From positions 1,870,001 through 1,934,000 of the forward strand of contig BJKQ01000009.1 in NCBI GenBank assembly GCA_006538405.1: a DNA stretch of 64,000 bases, in the 5' to 3' direction. Source of the DNA: Hansfordia pulvinata (lineage: Eukaryota; Ascomycota; Sordariomycetes; Xylariales). Positions 45,135 through 55,362 of this stretch are shown piece by piece. Position 1 is the first letter of the stretch. Each line of letters starts with the position of its first letter. A program made the position numbers and the translations under genes. The notes beneath the pieces were generated by a model, which made no database searches, had not been told where the DNA came from, and saw only the letters and a program-made list of their open reading frames with translations.

Positions 45135-47459
45135 TGTGGCGGTGGGGGGCGGGTGCCGACGAGTTGATGGTGCGGCAGGAGGGCAAGGCCTGGTCAGGGG
45201 CTGGAATTAAGACTGTCGTCGGCGCGCAGAGGTCGGCAACATGTGTCGCGGCGACGGACTGATGGACGGGGCGACCTGTGGTGGACTGGTATGTTCGATG
45301 CGCGATTGGTGCAGGAGACAGTGCAGCGCGGGAGGCAGGTCTTCGCGGGCAGGGTGACAGGCGACGTGGTGAGGGCGAGTTGTAGGTTGGATGAGGCGAG
45401 AGACGGTCGAGAAGGGCAGGATGCAGGCCAGGGACCAGGACCGCAGCGTCGAGAGCAGCACAGCACGTTGGCGGGCCGGAGCAGGGCAGACGGTGCCACG
45501 GTGCGTGGCCTAACGTTAACCTGACTAGTGCAGTAGCGCGGGCTGGGGGCGGACGATCATTGGGGATGGGACCAGGGTGTGGGGAGCGGACGGGCTGGAC
45601 TGGCACGACTGGGTAACTGGACGGGGTTGCAGGCGAACTCGAAGTTTGGCAATGTTGATGCCGGGGTTGATAATGAGCAAAGGGCAAGTCGAGGCCGACG
45701 ACGTCAAGCCGGGCGGTTAGGTCTAACTGACGGCTATGATGGTTTGCTGCAAGCCCCACGAGGAGGTACGCACAAGTACATGGGCGCTGGGAAACAGCGG
45801 CTCAGACGCATGCGGACGCCGAACATGGAAGGCATGCACTACGAGTACACCCTGGTACATGCCGGCAGACTTGAATTGCACGCAGCCGACCCGACAGGCG
45901 CATGTGCCTCCATGGCAAGCGAATACACGCCAACAGCGTTGTCAACGGAACGCATGCATGGAAGTACACCAGATGAACGTACATCACTCACACATTCGAT
46001 GTGAGGCAGGAGGATTAAATCAAGATGAACGAACGGATCATGGCGCCGGCTGCCTGAAAGGACAGCTATTTTCAGCGGCTGAACGTGCTTATTGGATTCC
46101 TCCCTTAGGCGTCCGCAGTCGCGCATGGATGGTCCACACCCCAAGTTGTACTTTCTCGTCGATCGGGCCCGACGATGATGCTCATCATCAAGACAGGTGT
46201 ACGGCAATGTAATTAAGAACGGCCTCAGAGAGGATATGCCTATTCACATATGTATCCATTGTCTGTTCAACGTCCAAACCAGTGTGATGCCCAATTGCGA
46301 TGCACTATTGAGAGACAACTCACGGGTGCATGTGCCCGTACCGCTCGTGTCTTCAGCCGTTCCCGTTCCGTTCCCACTCGTTGCTGGTGAACGCCACTTC
46401 CAGGTTTGGGACTTGACTGGTCTGTTAGCCGCCGTCCCATCGCTCGCCCCTGATAGGCTTGAGACATCATCGGTGGCAGCACACGTGCGCCCACGCCTAG
46501 GGTGATGTGACAGCGAGTTCGTCACAGAGGGGGTTTATCATCGGCATGGTATAGGTGTAACTGCATGTGTGGAAACACGGCCCAAGTCGAAGATTGAGTG
46601 TTGCATCCCAGATCGATCCGATGATTGCGTGCATATCGGTATCGTTGCACGTTTTCTACGGTGCGGATGTCCAACGGCTGCAACCCGTCTACTCTTTCAC
46701 TTCGCGGGCAGGACGAACGAGTACTCGTACTCCAGTCGTAAGGCGTTGGGTAAGGGGAGACCAGTCCATGACGAATGAGGGGCAGCAACGGTCACTGTCA
46801 CGCCCGGTAATGAGTACTTGATCGCCCACTGACAATAGGCTGACATGCATGTCTCGAGCGACTTGCTCACTGGGCGTGTTCGTAAGTTACGGAAGGCTCC
46901 GTTCGCTGCCGCCCGCAGACGTCTAACTCATTAGTCCCGTGATGGCCGTCACCGACTCGCTCGCCGGCTTTGGACATTTGACCTAGACCCCGGTCTTGTC
47001 TTCTCGGCTTAACACCTCTTGCTTCTTCAACCATTCCCCCTCGTTTCCGCCTACCAAAACCACGCCTCTATCCATCCCAACCCTCCTCTAGTGACCCGCA
47101 CTCTTCGCGATCCTCTGCTGTCCCAGTCGACGCCCAAACCGGCTCTCCCCTCAGCGGCTCGGATATCTCTCCCGATACACCCACCCGTCGCGACACCCAT
47201 TCCGCCACTACACTCCAACTACCGAGACGGGGCGCCCTCTTGCCCTGGCCACCGCGACAGCAAGGCTCGCGAGGACTCGGCAGTGTCTACTAGAGCAGGC
47301 CAAGCCAGTCTCACTCTGCAGCCTCTGCTCACGACACCACCTGTGATCAACACTTCTGCCGACCTTGGGACCCCACCGACGTCACACCACCCACATCACA
47401 CCACCTCATCCGCACAACCCTCGTTGACCAGAACCCGCGCCACTGTGGGATGCGCCAAC
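45135..47459. other. Divergent promoter region
   Basis: About 2.3 kb between the BTB gene (-) and the flavoprotein fusion gene (+). It probably holds a missing 5' exon of the BTB gene near 45180 and the long leader of the fusion gene from about 47000. It contains a palindrome copy at 46717. Confidence 0.5.
46717..46728. repeat. Palindrome ACGAGTACTCGT
   Basis: Perfect copy with core CGAGTACTCG in the spacer between two divergent genes, continuing into ACTCCAG. Confidence 0.85.
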
Positions 47460-49325
47460 ATGGCTGGTAGCTCGGACCGAGCTGCTGAGCCTACCCCTCT
47501 CCATGCTTCTGCTTCCTCGACCTCTCTCTTGCGCCGCCATCCCTACATGGCCGCTTCGCCCGCACCCCCCAGCTCCGCCGCCTCGTCCATTCATGACGTG
47601 CCCCGCCCTCGAAAACTGCGCATGCTTGTCGCGGCGAATGGCACCCGCGACACTGCCTACGCCCAGGCCATCGCCGTGCGCTTTCTCAAAGACGCCCAGA
47701 CCGAAACCCGCGCCCTCCTCGACAATGTACCCATCCGCCTCACGCACAATGTCATGGCGCTCGAGAACCGCAGTAGCGCGAGCCCCGCCACCGACACCGC
47801 CCAGTCTGCTGCTCAGTCCGCTTTTGAGCTTGTCGAGTGGGCCGACATTCTCGTCCTCGCCCCCATCGACGCAGATCACCTTGCCAAGATGATGTGTGGC
47901 TTCGCCGACAACACACTGCTCGAGATACTGCGCGCCTGGGACGTCTCCAAGAAGATCATCATGGTTCCTGGCATGTCCACCCAGGCTTGGGAGAACCCCA
48001 TGACCAAGAAACACCTGAGCAAGATCAAGCGGAAGTGGTCCTGGATTAAACTCATGCCTCCGATCCTGTGGCATTACGACGATGCAAACCCCAAACCCAT
48101 CGTATCATGGGATGGCTTCAACGATGTTGTCGCCATTGTCAAAAACCAGGCCGAGCTGATGAGCCTCGGCCACGACGTCGAGGTGGCTGCCCAGCAGGCC
48201 CTGCAGATGACCGACTCGCGCCGCATCGCCACCACCCTGCCTCCGGAGATCTGGACCCTGATTTTCGAGCACGTGGGCGACTGGGAGTTGGCTCAAGCCA
48301 TGGGCGTTTACACCACGTTGCCCATGCCCTCCGAGTGGAGAGCGGCAGCAGCTGACACGGCGACCCCGCTGGCTGTCTATATGCGTGAGCTCGAGTGGCT
48401 GATTCTGTCCTGTCCCGGCTCCCCCGTCATTTGCAGCAAACTGTCACAGGCACCCTCGGAGCTGCGCTACATCACCACCCTATCTGTCAAGCTCATCATC
48501 AAATTCTCCCTCGTCGAAGTTCTCTCCTACATGGAGACCCACATGAGCCAGATCTTCTGGGATTCTTTTACCAGCAAGCTTCTTGCCAACAAAGCCTCTG
48601 GTTCTTACGGTCGCACGGATATCCTGGAGTGGTGGAACACGTCACCTTCCTTTCTCAAGAAAGAATACGATGCGGAGACTTTGGACAACGCCTCGCGCAT
48701 GGGCTACGTCCATGTCCTTGACTGGTGGCTGAGGTCGGGACTGACCCTGAAGTACACCGAGGCTGCGCTCGAGCAGGCGTCAGCCAAAGGCCACCTCTTG
48801 GTCCTCGAGTGGTGGCGGGATGTTTCGCAGCGTCACGAGTCTGTTCGGCTTAAGCCGGGTCGCAGCCTGCTCAGCGCTGCACAGCGGGGCCAGACGGCCG
48901 TGCTTCGCTGGTGGGAATCGTCCAACATACCCACAGCCCACAGCGAAGGCGTGTGCAAGATTGCCAGTGCGCATGGCCAGATTGCCGTTCTTGACACTTG
49001 GCGGGAGCTCAAGGGCGACAAGATGTCTTTTGACTCGCAAGTCCTCGTGGCGCCCACAAAACAGGGCCACGTCGGCGTCCTCGAGTGGTGGAAGGAGTAC
49101 GCCCGTGGCGGCGACGGTGCACGGGAGCGCGAGGCGACGACCGGCAACGCGAACGGCAAAGAGGGCAATGGTCGGGAGCACCGCGTCGAGTACAAGACCT
49201 GCGATATTGAAGAGGCTATCGAGGACGCGATTGGAGACCCGCAGCCCGTGCGCCGCTGGTGGGCGCGCAACGGCCTCAACCTCAGTTTGCGCACCAGTGA
49301 ATGGATGAAAAACCGCTGTATATAG
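47460..49325 (+). CDS. Flavoprotein (PPCDC/HAL3-like) / F-box-like / WW-repeat fusion
   Basis: An intronless 621-residue protein with three parts. Residues about 52-240 form a flavoprotein domain of the HFCD family (phosphopantothenoylcysteine decarboxylase and HAL3/SIS2). It opens with RMLVAANGT and continues with EWADILVLAPIDADHLAKM, CGFADNTLLEILRAWD and MVPGMSTQAWENPMTKKHL. The decarboxylase motif PxMNxxMW is altered to PGMSTQAW, the Asn being Ser, so decarboxylase activity is doubtful. Residues about 259-290 (LPPEIWTLIFEHVGDWELAQ) look like an F-box. From about 390 to the end come ankyrin-like helical repeats marked by WW: ILEWWN, VLDWWL, VLEWWR, VLRWWE, VLEWWK, VRRWWA. The start at 47460 (caacATGgct) is the first ATG in an open frame that reaches back to about 47019. 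The combination suggests an FMN-binding adaptor for a ubiquitin ligase; that role is inference. Confidence 0.85.
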   Translation: MAGSSDRAAEPTPLHASASSTSLLRRHPYMAASPAPPSSAASSIHDVPRPRKLRMLVAANGTRDTAYAQAIAVRFLKDAQTETRALLDNVPIRLTHNVMALENRSSASPATDTAQSAAQSAFELVEWADILVLAPIDADHLAKMMCGFADNTLLEILRAWDVSKKIIMVPGMSTQAWENPMTKKHLSKIKRKWSWIKLMPPILWHYDDANPKPIVSWDGFNDVVAIVKNQAELMSLGHDVEVAAQQALQMTDSRRIATTLPPEIWTLIFEHVGDWELAQAMGVYTTLPMPSEWRAAAADTATPLAVYMRELEWLILSCPGSPVICSKLSQAPSELRYITTLSVKLIIKFSLVEVLSYMETHMSQIFWDSFTSKLLANKASGSYGRTDILEWWNTSPSFLKKEYDAETLDNASRMGYVHVLDWWLRSGLTLKYTEAALEQASAKGHLLVLEWWRDVSQRHESVRLKPGRSLLSAAQRGQTAVLRWWESSNIPTAHSEGVCKIASAHGQIAVLDTWRELKGDKMSFDSQVLVAPTKQGHVGVLEWWKEYARGGDGAREREATTGNANGKEGNGREHRVEYKTCDIEEAIEDAIGDPQPVRRWWARNGLNLSLRTSEWMKNRCI

Positions 49326-49908
49326 AAAGCACCTGGAGGACGGCCCCGAATTGCCTTGGGGGCTCCCCTGTACATATTCGCATGACTGCATACGACAATG
49401 GACGAGATCATGAGACCCAGTCGATGAATTACACACCTGAATGGCTTGTTCGTTTGCATCGCCTCACGAGGTGCGGGCGTAAGGACAGTGAGGGGCCAAG
49501 GGGACCAAGACACGAGACATTAGTGCGTATAGCGTTGCGAAGCACCGAACGTACCGCGGTGGCATGATGCGGCAGAGCTGGAGCGTCGCAGGCTGCCATA
49601 TAGATTCGCGACCATATCACGACTACCGATGCCGCGCCGCAGCAGATCCAAGGACGGCCTTGGTCCTGGAAATACATCACAAGCGACAGTCGAAAGCGAC
49701 CGAGAAGGGGGCGAGTAAAAGAAACGGGTTCCAGGTGCATTATCAACACAGATCGATACTTGATTCATAACGGTACATAACATGTCATTATCGTCGTAGC
49801 CCGGCTGAACGCGAGTCTCTGGGCCCTCCGTCCCCCCGACGGCTCCCAGAGAGAGATGTGGGAGAGGGGATGGTGTGGTGGGAGGGAAGAAGGGACCTCG
49901 TCTTGTAA
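49326..49908. other. Convergent 3' intergenic region
   Basis: Between the stops of the flavoprotein fusion (+) and the FkbM-type gene (-). No gene seen. Confidence 0.5.
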
Positions 49909-50709
49909 CTACTTCCGCTTGGCAACCAGCATGTAGATCTTGGCTTCCTTGGGCGCCCACTCGGCGGCCTCGACCTTGATGTTGGCGAAGCCCTTGGCGC
50001 CGAGGACGCGGCGGGCCTCGTCGAGCTTGCCGCCGGCGCCGCCGGACTCCTGGATCTCCATGGCGACGTTGCGGACGAGGGCCCAGTGGGGGTCGTCGAT
50101 GCCGGCGAGGACGTCGAGCTCGGCGCCCTCGACGTCGACCTTGAGCAGGTCGATTCGGCGCAGGTCGGGGACGGCGGCCAGGAAGCCGGACAGGCGGCGG
50201 ACGTCGACGTCGACCTTCTCGACGCTGCTCTGCATCAGCTTGAGGACCGGGTGGTCGGCGTCGACCAGGTCCCTCAGGCCGTCCTTCTCCTCCGGGTGCA
50301 GGGTCGAGTTGCCCGGCAGGTTGCCGTAGAAGGTCAGGACGCCGGACGAGTCGGCGGCGCCCAGGCCGCACTGGTGCGCCTCGACGCCCTCCGCGACGCC
50401 GTGGTGGGCCATGTTGAGGCGGAAGGCCGCCATGGTGTCCGGGGCGGGCTCGAAGGCCAGCACGCGCGAGGCCGGGTAGCGCTTGCGCGCCCACAGGCTG
50501 AACATGCCGATGTTGCCGCCGGCGTCGACGAAGAAGGGCGCCTCCCCGGCGGCGGCGGCGTCCTCGTCGTCATGGTCGTCGGAGCTGAGCACGTCGTAGC
50601 ACCCGTCCTCGAAGATCTCCTTGTAGATGAAGCGCGTCTCTAGGTCCGCCTTGGGGTTGGCGTAGACGGAGAAGCCGTCGTTGATGGTCTGCAGCTCCGG
50701 CGCCACCAT
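49909..50709 (-). CDS. FkbM-family SAM-dependent methyltransferase
   Basis: Class I methyltransferase that moves a methyl group from S-adenosylmethionine, probably to a sugar or other small-molecule hydroxyl. 266 residues, intronless. The SAM-binding loop is FFVDAGGNIGMFSLWA (about 59-74), the acidic strand end is VLAFEPAP (about 83-90), and the FkbM signature LLKVDVEGAELDVL follows at about 188-201, then MEIQE. The start at 50709 is followed by VAPELQTINDGF; the frame stays open upstream to 50961, but that part is Pro/Thr/Arg-rich and contains a poly-Pro run from a long G tract (about 50718-50735 on the plus strand), so I treat it as leader. An acidic/Ala insert (SSDDHDDEDAAAAG) interrupts the region just before the SAM motif. 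Substrate unknown. Confidence 0.9.
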   Translation of the reverse strand: MVAPELQTINDGFSVYANPKADLETRFIYKEIFEDGCYDVLSSDDHDDEDAAAAGEAPFFVDAGGNIGMFSLWARKRYPASRVLAFEPAPDTMAAFRLNMAHHGVAEGVEAHQCGLGAADSSGVLTFYGNLPGNSTLHPEEKDGLRDLVDADHPVLKLMQSSVEKVDVDVRRLSGFLAAVPDLRRIDLLKVDVEGAELDVLAGIDDPHWALVRNVAMEIQESGGAGGKLDEARRVLGAKGFANIKVEAAEWAPKEAKIYMLVAKRK

Positions 50710-52131
50710 TTTGACCAGGGGGGGGGGGGGGGGGGTATACGAGTCTCTCGGAAGGGTCGGGTTGAGGAGGGGAGGGTGTTCGGAAAGAGACCGCTTATTA
50801 GTCTGCCTCCGAATTGTCCTGTCGGTCCTGGCTTCACGCGGGGGAATTGGATGATGGGGAGAAAGTGCGGTAGGGCTGCCAACGGTAGGCAGGCGCGTCG
50901 TCTTGCTCTTATTATTATCCGTCGACTGGCGCGGGTCGCGTCCGTCGACGAGGCCGACCAAAGAAAGCCATCCCGGAAAGAAAAAGGCGCCTTACCAGCG
51001 GGGGGCTCTGCTTGTGCCGACGGGGCCCCATCTCATCAGCCTTCGGAAGTCTCGGGGCTCGCGACGGCGTCTCTCCTCCCGTCTGGACACGGCGTCCTGA
51101 TCCCAGGAGCTACGAGCTACCTCGCTTATGGCCCCGTCAGGATCGCCCTAACTTTAGAGGCAGGTTGCGGGATAGCTGGGGTCCTCTTCGACATTAGCCT
51201 ACCCGGCAGCTGAGGTGTGGCAGCATGCATCGAAAGGGGGCGGGCGGCACTTTGTGGAACCCGTCTGCTGCCAACGACCTTTCTTTTTGACGTGTCATTA
51301 GATGTTCGCAGTCGACCCGACTCGGGCACTCGGGGCTTCCGCGATGCCTGCACGCACCGCGGCGGCGGCGGCGGCGGCGGCGGCGCGCGCGCCTTTGACT
51401 AAGCGATCGCCGGCAGTATACTATACTGCATCGGAATAGGCGGCACAGCCCCTCCCTTCCCTCCCTCCCAGCCCCCGTGCGACTCGGCACTTGCCATCCT
51501 CCGCAGAGCGCCGAAAGCTGACAGGCTGGCGTGGCAGGCTCGCAAGCGCCCGGGGTTCCACGATGACCAAGCAACAGCCGGGACGACGTGGCTGTCAAGG
51601 TGTGGCCGCTGCTTCGCCGCAAGCCCACTCTGACTCGCTACGAGTACTCCCCCTGGCCATAGCCTCTGTCGCCGGCTCAGAAGCACAAATCCCCACAGAG
51701 ATCAGTCCTTTCCTTGTCTCTATTCAAGTAGCATACGTGTACGAGTATACGGAGACGCTCTTGCAGCCAGCCAGAGAGGAGGTCTCTGTGTGCCCTGGTC
51801 TCCAGCCTGCGGCAGCCCGCTCGGACGCCGCAGGACGTCGGACGTTCGCAGGACGGAGCGCCGATCGTCCGAGATCAAAAGTCGGCGGACGGCGTCTCGT
51901 GATGGCCCGGGCACCGAGCTCTGTCGCACAGTATTGCCTCTATTCCGATCAGCTTGCTTGTGGCAATGGTTCCAGTCTGTGCCAGTCTAGTAGCTACGAG
52001 TATACCGATACGTCAACCCCTCACATCACATCTCTTGACAACCCATGCCTTTGATGTGTCCCTCTATTCCCCTCTTGAAAACGAAATGAGACGGTTGGAT
52101 ATATCCAGACAGCGAACCGCCCTCCGCGCGC
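50710..52131. other. Intergenic region
   Basis: About 1.4 kb: promoter of the FkbM gene (-) and the downstream side of the NmrA-like gene (-). It contains a G-run (50718-50735), a (GCG)n tract near 51360-51385 and several cgagtat/cgagtactc half-sites (51641, about 51740, about 51995). No supported gene. Confidence 0.5.
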
Positions 52132-52703
52132 TCAGCGACGCCGCGGAAGCAGCGCCGCGTTGGCCTTGAAGAAGCGGTCGACCGACGTGAGCTCCAGTGC
52201 GCAGTCGGCCCACTCCTCCACGCCGCCAAACCCCTCAGAAGTAGTCGTAGCTGGACCAGAAATACCTTCTCCTCCCCCTACCCCTACCCCTGCCTCTGCT
52301 CCTGCCTCCTTCGCAACAGCCACCGCCGAGAGCGCTTGTGAAGGCCACAGCTCATCCGCGCCGACGTGCTCGATGGAGATGGGCGCGCTGCCGGCCCGGA
52401 CCATCGAGTCGGCGACGTCGCCGATGGCCACCGGCGGCAGTGCCAGCGACACGGTGCGGCCCGAGAAGGAGAAAGGGCCAGGCGGGGAGGAGGACGAGGA
52501 CGAGGTGGTGGAGGAAGAGGAGAAGCGCCGGCCGCGCCCGTAGCCGCCACTCGGCTCCCCCAGCGCCGCCGCCGCCACAACCACGCGCCCGACGTCCTCG
52601 GCGTCGACCAGCCGGACCACCTTCGCTCCGGGCTCTAAGGCGACCCGGATAGTGCCGTTGGGCGACGGGAGAAGCGGGTGGGGGCGACGTTGGCATTGTT
52701 GTG

Positions 52704-52744
<41 letters not shown>

Positions 52745-53604
52745 CGCCGCCGTCGGTTCTGCCGTGGGCCTGGTCGCCCCTCCTGGCCCTGGCCATCTCG
52801 GTCCGCTCCCCGTCTTGGCTCCGGCGATGACGAGAGTCCCAAAGGCGCGAGAGCTGGAGCCGGCACCGGGGCCAGGAAGTTCTGCAGAAATGTCGCCGGC
52901 CGCACGACGGTCCAGTGCCGGAGTCCCGACGCCCGGACGAGGTCCTCGCACCCGCGCTCCCCGCGCGCCCGCGCCCGGCCGTTGTGGCCGTAGCAGCTGG
53001 AGCCGCCCCCGTGCGCCCCGCTGGAGAAGACGATGCACGAGACGGTGCCGGCGGCCCGCGCGGCCGCGATGACGTTGCGCGCGCGCCGGCGGTGCTTCGC
53101 CTCCTCCGTCTCGGGTGGCGGTCCTTCTTTCTCCGCCCCGGTCTCCCGGGCAGCTTCCATCTCCCTATCCCCTGGCCCGGCCTCTGTCTGCTCTCCTGTC
53201 TGGCCCGCGTCACCAACACTTTTGCCTTCATCTTTTGGTTCTCCTTCTTCATCATCATCATCAGCATCTTCTTCTTCAGGCTCGCTCCCTTCCTCTTCCT
53301 CCTCCTCCTCGTCCACAGACAAGAAAAACACAGCATTCATCCCCCTGAGCGCTCTGAGCAAGGACTCCGGATCGTCGAGGTCGCCCTGCACGAGCGAGAC
53401 GTTCCCTCCCCCTCCCCCTTCCCCTCGCCCGCCGTCTGCGCCGCTGCAGAATCGCCTTTCCAGCCCTCGCGCGGCGGCCGAGCCCGGGTCGCGCACCAGA
53501 GCCCGCACGGCGGCCCCCGCCGCGGCGCAGTGCCGCACCACGCCCGCACCCTGGGCGCCGGCGGTGGCGCCGGCGACGAGGATCCGGCGCCTCTTGATGG
53601 CCAT
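52132..53604 (-). CDS. NmrA-like NAD(P)-binding protein with large low-complexity inserts
   Basis: Atypical short-chain-dehydrogenase-fold protein related to the nitrogen-metabolite-repression regulator NmrA and isoflavone-reductase-like enzymes. 490 residues, intronless. The dinucleotide loop reads ILVAGATAGAQGAGVV near the N-terminus; the usual pattern is GATGxxG, so one Gly is replaced and the loop is altered. Other family-like parts are VRALVRDP, LVQGDLDDPESLLRALRGMN with AVFFLSV, IVFSSGAH, LRHWTVVRPATFLQNF and RLVDAEDVGRVV. A normal member is about 300-330 residues. The excess is made of an acidic insert at about 97-150, a polyglutamine tract (plus strand about 52700-52745), a Ser run and a Gly/Ala-Val stretch. 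It probably binds NADP(H), but enzyme versus sensor role is open. The ATG at 53604 begins directly before the dinucleotide strand, as expected. Confidence 0.85.
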
Positions 53605-55362
53605 CGGCGTGCTTTTCTTATTTTCTCCTTCTTATTGTTGTGAATGGTGTTGTTCTCCCTTCTCTCCTCTTGTCCCGGGCCTCGATCTCTCTTCTTTCGC
53701 GCGACTTGTTGCCGCTGCGTGCTGCGAGGTGCGACTCGGTGTCTGTTTGTCGACCCCTGGCTCTGGGCGGGGAGTATCAGCGAGGAGGGGGGCTTTTCTC
53801 CTTCTTCTTCTTCTTCTTCTTCTTCTCCGTCAGCCTTGCGCTCGTGCTCAAGATATTCGCGCCAGGGGTTTCGGCTCCCAGCAGCCGCGGTTCTGTCGTT
53901 GAAAGTGGAAATTCGTATCGCGAGGCGTTGTCAGTGTGCATCTTATGAGGCTTTGGGGTAGGAGTCGTCTTTGGGTTCCTCTTCTTCTTGGTCGATTGAT
54001 AGCGCCTGCATCTCGAGCCCCGCGCGCGCGGGCTGCGCAAGCCGATTTGTATTCCGCGTCCCTCCGTCCTTCCGTCTTCCAGTCCCCTTCCCCTGCCCCG
54101 TCGCTTGTTCGCAGACACACCGCTCGTGCAGCATGGTTCGTGTAACCCGAGGAGCGAATGGCCGCCCAGCGCGCCAGGGAGGGCAGGGGAGAGGCCAGGG
54201 CTGAAGGTGGTCCCGGGAGGAGGGGAGGGGGATGGTCGTCTCAACATAGGCCGACTCGGAGGAGAGAGAAGTCATGCCACTTCGGAGGACGAGAGAAAAA
54301 GGCCTATCAGCTCCGACGCCACCATCTCGCGTGCCACGCAAGCATGCTCCCCCCTTTCTGCGACGCCCCAGGCATGTGATTTTCCTGGCCCGGCTACTGA
54401 AGCGTGCCAACGAACCGGTCAGCAGTCCGCGAGCGTCTGGCCTCGGCCGGAGGGTCGCAACGAAGTCTGGCTTGCGCTGGGCGAGGTCGGCGCCTTCGTG
54501 TTGGGGGGCGCCAGTGCGTTTTCGAGGCTGAAACAGTGCAGCCGGCTGCTCTCTAACCGTTCTCACCGGGATGCGCATCCACACCGTTTCACGCAAACGG
54601 CCGTGTACGACGTGGTCCTTGATATCGGCCAAAAAACGGCCCGCTGGAACCATGCTGTCAATCCAATACATGTATGAGTAGTACCTGCCACATGGAGCTT
54701 GAAGACTGAGGTCCTGATGTCAGGTTTTCGGCAGTGAATTCGCGAGTCGTACGCATATCCCTCTCATATTCGCAAAGATGAGCCGACGGCTCGTGTCGCG
54801 GCCCTGGCACTTGAACCGATGCTTTGGGCGCCATCCTGCCATACCGGCTCAAGAACAATGCGCTCGGAAATGAATTTCCCAGTTACACCTGATCACGTAA
54901 GAAACGGTGAGCTGCTCTCTGTCGATCCTGATGTCGTCACCAAAAGGTTGCAGAGCATCTTGTCCTGTCGGGTTTCAAGGCCGACCGCTCATCTGACACA
55001 GTAGGTGTGCCACACACTTCCAATCCGATATGATGATTTTTTCGGCAGTTGAGATTCCTCCTGGCGACTGCTTTGGGCGACCACGACGGTCAATGGTGAA
55101 CACCCGAGACGCTCACCTGCCATGACATTCCACATTTCCCCCGGCAGGCACAGACAGCCAATACTCCTTCGCGATCCATACCTCGCAACCCGTCCTCCGT
55201 GGTTTCCAACCAAGCGTTTTCGTGGCAACCAACGCGCGACCTAAAGCAGAGTGCCATGCCAAGTTGAAGACTCTTCGAAGCCGAGCCCCTCATCGCATCA
55301 GTACTCCAATGCTATCCTTTGACTGTATCAGTATAAGAGCCTCCCCCTTCTAGAAACGCCCC
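53605..55362. other. Intergenic region
   Basis: About 1.75 kb between divergent genes. It holds a (TTC)n tract at about 53797-53825. Frames at 54105-54677 (+) and 53943-54671 (-) overlap as antisense, lack domains and are not supported. Confidence 0.45.

Noticed and set aside
47019..47459. N-terminal extension of the flavoprotein fusion
   Set aside because: The frame is open but contains no ATG before 47460; it is Pro/Thr/Ser-rich and reads as leader sequence.
50710..50961. N-terminal extension of the FkbM methyltransferase
   Set aside because: It contains an upstream ATG, but the sequence is basic and Pro-rich with a poly-Pro run from a G homopolymer, and is unlike the family.
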